Shown: one piece after another, positions 6,781 to 9,898 of the stretch
Position numbering within the stretch: position 1 is the stretch's first letter
Layout of the letters: each line of letters begins with the position of its first letter
Assembly: GCF_000015505.1 (NCBI RefSeq)
Contig: NC_008763.1
Coordinates: 1-9,898, forward strand
DNA from: Polaromonas naphthalenivorans CJ2
GTDB taxonomy: Bacteria > Pseudomonadota > Gammaproteobacteria > Burkholderiales > Burkholderiaceae_C
Direction: 5' to 3'
DNA length: 9,898 nucleotides
The notes under the pieces: generated by a model
What the model was told of the DNA's origin: nothing
What the model saw: only the letters and a program-made list of their open reading frames with translations
The model's database searches: none
Made by a program: the position numbers and the translations under genes

Positions 6781-6855
6781 TACAGAGCCTTTCTAATTTG
6801 ATCTTGCAAGCGGAGGGATGCGAGCATGGGCGTGTTTTGGATTTTGGTTGATGTT

Positions 6856-6883
6856 ACCTAGTTGAGATAGGTATGTCCATACC
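6856..6883 (-). promoter_or_regulatory. Overlapping inverted repeats: candidate operator of the HTH-DUF29 operon
   Basis: Two inverted repeats interlock: ACCTA (6856-6860) with TAGGT (6868-6872), and GGTATG (6870-6875) with CATACC (6878-6883). They lie about 75-105 bases upstream of the HTH start codon, within promoter range. The interlocking layout could allow two binding modes. A following 12-mer, ACCCTAATCAGG (6881-6892), recurs exactly at 7902-7913. Confidence 0.5.
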
Positions 6884-6903
6884 CTAATCAGGCCACAGCG
6901 CCT

Positions 6904-6990
6904 TTAGCCTCCTCCGAAAGCGGCCCGGAGCCCCTTGGCCAGGGTGTTGGCGAGGTCGAGGAGGGCGATGAGGCGGTCGCGGGTGCTCCA
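6904..6990 (-). pseudogene. Start-less copy of the small hydrophobic peptide gene (repeat copy A)
   Basis: On the minus strand this encodes LIALLDLANTLAKGL, then RAAFGGG and TAA (6904-6906). This is the same C-terminus as the intact 28-residue gene at 7780-7866. Copies A and B match at 38 of 39 bases over 6934-6972 / 7810-7848. The residues before LIALL differ (STRDR here), and no ATG, GTG or TTG lies between them and the in-frame stop about 35 bases further upstream (near 7012), so the copy looks truncated. The last five codons and stop differ from copy B only synonymously (GGC/GGT, GGA/GGG, TTC/TTT, TAA/TAG), which suggests descent from a coding sequence. Confidence 0.5.
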
Positions 6991-7190
6991 GCTATTTTTA
7001 CGTGAATTTTTAAGTAATTACTCATTTGAGTTTTTCGAGGTTGGAATTTTTCATCGTGCATTTCATGGCGGAGGCAGTATCAGAAATGTAGGCTTAAGCA
7101 AAGTATCTATAGTTTTAAATAAATTTATTAAAAACTATAGAGACTTTGTTATAGTTTGGTTTTTAAAAAATCAAAAAATATTGGAAAAGT
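6991..7190. repeat. AT-rich leader with a 34-bp palindrome upstream of the 171-aa gene
   Basis: This segment is far more AT-rich than its neighbours. It contains GTAATTAC (7014-7021), ACTCA-TT-TGAGT (7020-7031) and a near-perfect palindrome at 7107-7140. The palindrome arms are CTATAGTTTT and AAAACTATAG, with an AAATAAATTTATTA centre and one mismatched pair. TATAGTTT recurs once more at about 7151. It should hold the promoter and operator of the downstream gene. An AT-rich, palindrome-bearing segment could also be a melting site for replication, but no iterons accompany it. Confidence 0.5.
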
Positions 7191-7706
7191 ATGGAAAAAA
7201 CTAAAGCAATTTGCGTTTTAACCGCTCAAGGTATAGACAAAATTCTCGCTGTAGGAGGTTCACAAGCTTGGGTTGTTGACCCAAAGCGTGCACGAAAGCA
7301 TGAGTACGTTGTATGTGTACAAAATCGTGTCTCCGACGATTGGGGGGATGCCTCAGCTCCCCATCACAGGGCGTTTCTTGTTGGGCGCTTGAAAGACGTT
7401 GTTCCATCGAAGCACAAAGGGTGCGAAGACCGTTGGCTTTTGGCTTTCAGTGAGTACGCAGAGATTGATGTGCCCGACGCTTGGCCAGGGTTTCGTAATC
7501 CGGTTCTCTATACGGATTTAGAGAGCTTTGGTATTGACGTTGAAGCTTTGCAGTTTCATCGGATGCCCGCGCTCGAGCCGGAGTTGGCGCTGGTGGTGCA
7601 GCCAGGAGGCGCGTATGGGCCGCTGACGATAGCGGAAGCCAAGAAGGGGTTGGCTCTTGCTTTTGGCGTCGAGCCGACAGACATTGAAATCACTGTGCGC
7701 GGCTGA
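7191..7706 (+). CDS. Uncharacterised 171-aa protein, accessory gene
   Basis: This soluble protein has no signal peptide or membrane segment and belongs to no family I can name. Visible features are an N-terminal strand-like stretch (AICVLTAQGIDKILAVGGSQAWVV), HEYVVCVQNR, HHRAFLVGRLKDVV, a Trp-rich middle (RWLLAFSEYAEIDVPDAWPGFRNPVLYTDLESFGID) and an end LTIAEAKKGLALAFGVEPTDIEITVRG that could be a separate helix-plus-strand unit. ATG 7191 has only GGA nearby as ribosome-binding site. The first two thirds of the gene use AT-richer codons than the last third, and the gene sits between two copies of an 80-bp repeat, both pointing to recent acquisition as a cargo gene. Role unknown; defence or stress cargo is possible but unsupported. 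Confidence 0.7.
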   Translation: MEKTKAICVLTAQGIDKILAVGGSQAWVVDPKRARKHEYVVCVQNRVSDDWGDASAPHHRAFLVGRLKDVVPSKHKGCEDRWLLAFSEYAEIDVPDAWPGFRNPVLYTDLESFGIDVEALQFHRMPALEPELALVVQPGGAYGPLTIAEAKKGLALAFGVEPTDIEITVRG

Positions 7707-7716
7707 CTTTCCTCAA

Positions 7717-7747
7717 CCGCGAAGCGGTAGGTGCGCTAACGCAGCGC
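7717..7747. repeat. Two tandem hairpins after the 171-aa gene
   Basis: CCGC-GAA-GCGG (7717-7727) and GCGCT-AACGC-AGCGC (7733-7747) are two compact hairpins separated by 5 bases, 10 bases after the stop codon. There is no T-run, so they are not a standard intrinsic terminator. They may stabilise the mRNA 3' end or resemble a REP-like unit. Confidence 0.45.
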
Positions 7748-7779
7748 CCAGCGTGAGATTGTGCTGATGTGTTGCGGCT

Positions 7780-7866
7780 CTAACCTCCCCCAAAAGCTGT
7801 GAGGAGCAGCTTGGCCAGGGTGTTGGTGAGGTCGAGGAGGGCGATGAGCAGGTCGAGGTGTTTCAT
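7780..7866 (-). CDS. Small hydrophobic peptide, 28 aa (repeat copy B)
   Basis: The peptide starts MKHLDLLIALLDL, continues TNTLAKLLL and ends TAFGGG. It would form a strongly hydrophobic, amphipathic helix with Asp, Asn and Lys spaced along one face and a glycine tail. This is reminiscent in style, not in sequence, of membrane-acting type I toxins such as TisB. A diverged, start-less copy lies at 6904-6990. The pattern of synonymous differences at the C-terminus supports a coding role. Against it: GAGG is only one base from ATG 7866, too close for a good ribosome-binding site, and no antisense RNA promoter is obvious. It is divergent from kfrA. Confidence 0.45.
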   Translation of the reverse strand: MKHLDLLIALLDLTNTLAKLLLTAFGGG

Positions 7867-7902
7867 GCCTCGATTTTTCTGTCACGACCCGGCTTTGTCG
7901 AA

Positions 7903-8035
7903 CCCTAATCAGGGATTGAGGCCGTCAGGTCCCGATAATCTTTTCTTATCGGGGGTGAAATTTACATGTAAATATGTCAGTAAATTACATGGATATTAAA
8001 GTAAATTACAGAATTACAATTACAGGCGTAATTAC
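7903..8035. promoter_or_regulatory. Operator/iteron-like region upstream of kfrA
   Basis: In order this region holds CCCT-AATC-AGGG (7903-7914), the hairpin CCCGATAA (7931-7938) / TTATCGGG (7946-7953), the perfect palindrome TTTACATGTAAA (7961-7972), then five AATTAC words starting at 7983, 8004, 8012, 8018 and 8030. The first two are part of GTAAATTACA (7980-7989, 8001-8010), spaced 21 bp, two helical turns. The last is the palindrome GTAATTAC (8028-8035), which also occurs at 7014-7021. KfrA proteins autoregulate by binding repeats in their promoter, so this is the most likely function. An AT-rich repeat cluster is also what a theta origin looks like. Confidence 0.6.
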
Positions 8036-8053
8036 TTTAATTCAAGGCAACCC

Positions 8054-8710
8054 ATGACGACAGACGCACAAGCCGGCCCCATCACCCTTGCCGACGTTCG
8101 GGCCGCGCTCGCCGACACCGACCCCAGCCGCACCAATGCCGGCGCACTGCGCAAGGTGCTGGGCCGGGGTAGCTATGCGACGATCCAAAAGCACCTGGAT
8201 GCGATCCGCGCCGAGCGCGCCCCCGCCCCGCCTGAGGCGCCCGGCGCGGTTCCCGCGCCGCCGGCCGAGGCCCTCCATGCCATCTGGGGCGCGGCCTGGG
8301 CGCAAGCGCAGGTGATGACCCTGGCGCGCATGGAGCGCCTCTCAGCCGAGCGCGACACCGCGCTGGCGCTGGCGGCCGCGCAGGCGCAGGACGTGGCCGG
8401 CCTGGCCGCTGAGATTGACGCGCAAGCCGCTGCTGCCCAGGATCTGGCCGACAGCCAAGCGCAGGCGCTGGCCGCCGCGCAGGGCGTGGCGCTTGAGGCG
8501 ACGGCACGGGCCGACCGGCAAGCGCAAGAGCTGGCCGCCGCGCGCGCCGAGATCGAGCGCATCACCGCCGCCGCCGCGCAGGCCGCCGCCCTGGCCGAAC
8601 GCGAAGCGACCATCGAGCGCCAGACGCTGCAGGCGGCCCTGGAGCGCCAGATCGACAAGTACACCGACCTCAAGGCCGTGGTGGACCACCTCAAGCCGAT
8701 GGCCGGGTAG
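8054..8710 (+). CDS. kfrA: KfrA-like DNA-binding coiled-coil protein
   Basis: This is a 218-residue protein. Residues about 10-53 (TLADVRAALADTDPSRTNAG, then LRKVLGRGSYATIQKHLDAI) match the KfrA_N / plasmid replication-region DNA-binding N-terminal domain. A Pro/Ala linker (57-70) follows, then a long Ala/Glu/Gln-rich coiled coil (about 95-205), ending DLKAVVDHLKPMAG. KfrA of IncP-1 plasmids is a DNA-binding autorepressor that forms higher-order structures and supports stable inheritance; this copy is shorter than RK2 KfrA. AAGG lies 6 bases before ATG 8054. The upstream repeats at 7961-8035 are the likely binding sites. It may cooperate with the ParA/RHH system or organise the plasmid DNA. 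Confidence 0.85.
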   Translation: MTTDAQAGPITLADVRAALADTDPSRTNAGALRKVLGRGSYATIQKHLDAIRAERAPAPPEAPGAVPAPPAEALHAIWGAAWAQAQVMTLARMERLSAERDTALALAAAQAQDVAGLAAEIDAQAAAAQDLADSQAQALAAAQGVALEATARADRQAQELAAARAEIERITAAAAQAAALAEREATIERQTLQAALERQIDKYTDLKAVVDHLKPMAG

Positions 8711-8744
8711 TCGCTGCTGGGCAAGACCTATGGAGGGGGAATTT

Positions 8745-8942
8745 TCAGCCGAACAGATCGCGCTGATCCGGGTCATGGCCGGTGAACTGCTTGAATTGTT
8801 CGTCGGTCAATTCCATTCCCACGACTCGCTGAATCCAGCCCTTGAGTGGGGGCCAGTCCAGCCCGAGCGCCTGCAATTGCACCTTGCGCCACAGGCCCGC
8901 TGGCGTTCGATATTGCATCAATAGTTCGTGCGTCAGTTTCAT
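8745..8942 (-). CDS. Small conserved-looking plasmid protein, 65 aa
   Basis: MKLTHELLMQYRTPAGLWRK, then LQALGLDWPPLKGWIQRVVG and MELTDEQFKQFTG form a compact protein. I associate the pattern LG-x-x-WPP-x-x-GW followed by a V-x-G-x-E-x-x-x-x-x-x-x-F end with small plasmid-borne hypothetical proteins. I know no function for them. I chose ATG 8942 because the frame upstream (open to TTG 9026) runs through inverted repeats and does not look like protein. No strong ribosome-binding site is visible. It converges on kfrA with 34 bases between stops. Confidence 0.65.
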   Translation of the reverse strand: MKLTHELLMQYRTPAGLWRKVQLQALGLDWPPLKGWIQRVVGMELTDEQFKQFTGHDPDQRDLFG

Positions 8943-8984
8943 GGCTGTATGATGCGTCAACGGTTTCGCTGAGTCCACAAATGC

Positions 8985-9023
8985 GAAAACCCCAGACCCG
9001 GCAAGGTTTGAGGTTTTCTGGGG
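8985..9023 (-). promoter_or_regulatory. Mutually exclusive stems upstream of the 65-aa gene
   Basis: GAAAACC (8985-8991) can pair with GGTTTTC (9012-9018), or CCCCAGA (8990-8996) with TCTGGGG (9017-9023). Both stems use overlapping bases, so only one can form at a time. In a minus-strand transcript this lies in the leader of the 65-aa gene. It could be an RNA switch or attenuator-like element, or two separate protein-binding sites. There is no T-run on either strand. Confidence 0.35.
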
Positions 9024-9041
9024 CAAAGCGATAAAACAACC

Positions 9042-9398
9042 CCGGAAGGTATCGATTGCCCGTTAGGCGCAATCATACCAATCCGGCAAACCGCTTGCAA
9101 ATTTCAGCGTCAAACCCTGCCGGGTCTTTCCTTCATGAACTTGGTTTCTACCTGGCAGACGTTTCCCGGCTCGATTCGCAGGCCCGTAGGCGCTAGAGTG
9201 GATTCTGACCAAAGCGCTACCCAGAGGCTTATTGCTGCAACGGGGGTCAGGCGGGCGTAAACCCGTGAATGCAGCTTGCAGGACGGTTTAACGGCCGTCC
9301 CGCCCAAGTAGGCTCCAGACCTCGGCTCCGTCCGAAAGTGAACCGCTAGGCAAAGCGCCAAACTTGCATCACCGCAAGCAGGGCGAAGCTTTGCCTAG
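9042..9398. other. Highly structured non-coding region; candidate replication origin or structured RNA
   Basis: I see no credible gene here, but inverted repeats tile the region. (a) 9042-9086: CCGG, GGTAT/ATACC and GATTGC/GCAATC around loop GTTA, with one bulged C. (b) TGCCGGGT (9118-9125) / ACCTGGCA (9150-9157), one G-U. (c) GCGCT (9190-9194) / AGCGC (9213-9217). (d) GCTGCAACGGG (9234-9244) with CCCGT (9262-9266) and TGCAGC (9270-9275). (e) GGACGG (9281-9286) / CCGTCC (9295-9300); GGCGGG (9250-9255) can compete by pairing with CCCGCC (9299-9304). (f) CTAGGCAAAGC (9346-9356) / GCTTTGCCTAG (9388-9398), enclosing CTTGC/GCAAG. I could not match it to ColE1 RNAII, tmRNA, RNase P or 6S RNA. The strand of any transcript is undetermined. 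Confidence 0.6.
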
Positions 9399-9759
9399 TC
9401 CACCACCCTCTCACCATCCGAAAGGCTTTGAAGTCCAAGGGAATAGAAAGCAAGTTCTTGCCTTCATTGACCCCGTATTCAAAGGGATGTTTCATCCGGT
9501 TTTCAGACGAAGCTCAGTCCCGTAGGGAAATGACTTCAAGGGCATCAGCATGTTCTACGGCAAGAAACAAAATTTGGCCGATTGGTTTTTTTGAAATTTG
9601 GATAGCTTCAGAAAACGGAAAAATCGTACGCGAAGCTGCGTTCTTTCCGTCGATTGCTGCATAGCGGTATACCTGCGGGCTGCTGTCGCCTCACTGTCGT
9701 GGTCTATCCTTGGCCAAGCCGAGACACTACATCCATCGACAAATGATGGAGATTTCCCA
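9399..9759 (+). promoter_or_regulatory. Leader and promoter region of the Xre gene
   Basis: About 360 bases without a supported gene. A plausible sigma-70 promoter is TTGACC (9467-9472), a 17-base spacer, then TTTCAT (9490-9495), which would give a leader of roughly 255 bases before the ATG at 9760. The leader has a T-run (9586-9592) without a convincing GC stem before it. The open frames that cross the region look like chance translations. Confidence 0.4.
9732..9750 (+). promoter_or_regulatory. Inverted repeat overlapping the Xre gene ribosome-binding site
   Basis: TCCATC (9732-9737) and GATGGA (9745-9750) are a perfect inverted repeat with a 7-base spacer. The right arm contains most of the GGAG (9748-9751) that serves ATG 9760. 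A hairpin would mask the ribosome-binding site; alternatively the site is an operator for the encoded HTH protein. Confidence 0.5.
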
Positions 9760-9898
9760 ATGACAACCGCCACCACTGAGCCTCGACAACTGAAGCCCGA
9801 GGAGCTTTCCACCCTGGTCAAAGCCTTCCGCGAGGCGCGCCAATGGTCCCAGGAGCAACTTGCTGAAATTGCAGGTTTGAGTACCCGCACGGTTCAAC
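9760..9898 (+). CDS. Xre-type HTH regulator, 5' part (continues at base 1)
   Basis: This is the first 46 codons plus one base of the 226-residue HTH protein completed at 1-542. MTTATTEPRQLKPEELSTLV leads into the helix-turn-helix (KAFREARQWSQEQLAEIAGL, then STRTVQ), and the recognition helix is cut by the sequence end. Joining to base 1 restores the expected RVEEGQSSSLDTRRALAGAF with no frame shift. ATG 9760 has GGAG at 9748-9751. Confidence 0.9.
   Translation, partial: MTTATTEPRQLKPEELSTLVKAFREARQWSQEQLAEIAGLSTRTVQ

Noticed and set aside
5144..6796. Long 550-residue open frame overlapping mobA and the DUF29 operon
   Set aside because: It is Gly/Ala/Pro/Arg-rich in the part under mobA, changes character abruptly after 6086 and runs antisense to the DUF29 and HTH genes. 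It is a GC-rich shadow frame.
6935..7204. Plus-strand 89-residue open frame crossing repeat copy A and the AT-rich leader
   Set aside because: Arg-rich then Phe/Lys/Asn-rich translation that simply mirrors the base composition. The minus-strand reading of copy A is better supported by synonymous changes.
9062..9068. GTTAGGC, matching the integron attC consensus GTTRRRY
   Set aside because: The required complementary RYYYAAC partner is not found 50-130 bp away on the correct side on either strand, and there is no cassette or integrase. The motif is better explained as part of the hairpin at 9042-9086.
9110..9361. Minus-strand 83-residue open frame
   Set aside because: The composition is not protein-like, there is no ribosome-binding site, and it lies across hairpins.
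9428..9664. Plus-strand 78-residue open frame
   Set aside because: It has a TTG start and no recognisable pattern or ribosome-binding site. It lies in the likely leader of the Xre gene.
9042..9759. ColE1-type RNAI/RNAII origin
   Set aside because: The region is structured, but I find none of the ColE1 RNAII sequence landmarks I remember. I keep only the general origin/RNA hypothesis.
1..9898. CRISPR array, tRNA, rRNA or insertion sequence
   Set aside because: No regularly spaced repeats, no tRNA or rRNA signatures and no transposase-like frame were seen on either strand.

Overview
The window appears to be a complete small circular plasmid of 9,898 bp that was cut open inside a gene. The last 139 bases (9760-9898) encode the start of an HTH (Xre-type) protein. 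Joined to base 1, the reading frame continues without a gap to the stop at 540-542. The GC-rich, Ala/Arg-rich coding style, RSF1010-like mobilization genes, KfrA-type protein, DUF29 and short ParA all suggest a Pseudomonadota host. Burkholderiales or a Pseudomonas relative is my best guess, but the host cannot be fixed from this sequence.

Layout. (1) 9760-9898 plus 1-542, and 847-1359: two plus-strand solitary Xre-like regulators separated by an AT-rich operator-like spacer. (2) 1538-2560: a minus-strand partition operon (short ParA, then a small ribbon-helix-helix protein), with tandem repeats upstream of parA that are a likely centromere/operator and a terminator downstream. (3) 2712-6086: the mobilization block. 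A minus-strand operon (mobC, a 39-residue protein, a membrane protein) diverges from the relaxase gene mobA (plus). An IncQ-type oriT lies between them, and a small mobilization gene is nested in another frame inside mobA. (4) 6101-6780: a minus-strand coupled pair, a small double-HTH protein followed by a DUF29 protein. (5) 6781-8053: an accessory patch. A 171-residue unknown protein and an AT-rich palindrome lie between two imperfect copies of an 80-bp repeat. On the minus strand that repeat encodes the C-terminus of a tiny hydrophobic peptide. (6) 8054-8942: a KfrA-like coiled-coil protein with an elaborate operator region, converging on a 65-residue conserved-looking plasmid protein. (7) 8943-9759: about 800 bases without a convincing gene, in which at least six inverted repeats tile 9042-9398.

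How it works together. mobA/mobC/oriT would make the plasmid mobilizable by a helper conjugation system. ParA with the RHH protein, perhaps with KfrA, would stabilise it. No replication initiator of any family I know is visible, although the circle appears complete. The most interesting open question is therefore how it replicates. The structured non-coding region at 9042-9398 and the iteron-like region before kfrA are the best candidates for the origin. The small peptide pair at 6904 and 7780 is the best candidate for an undescribed small-protein family.
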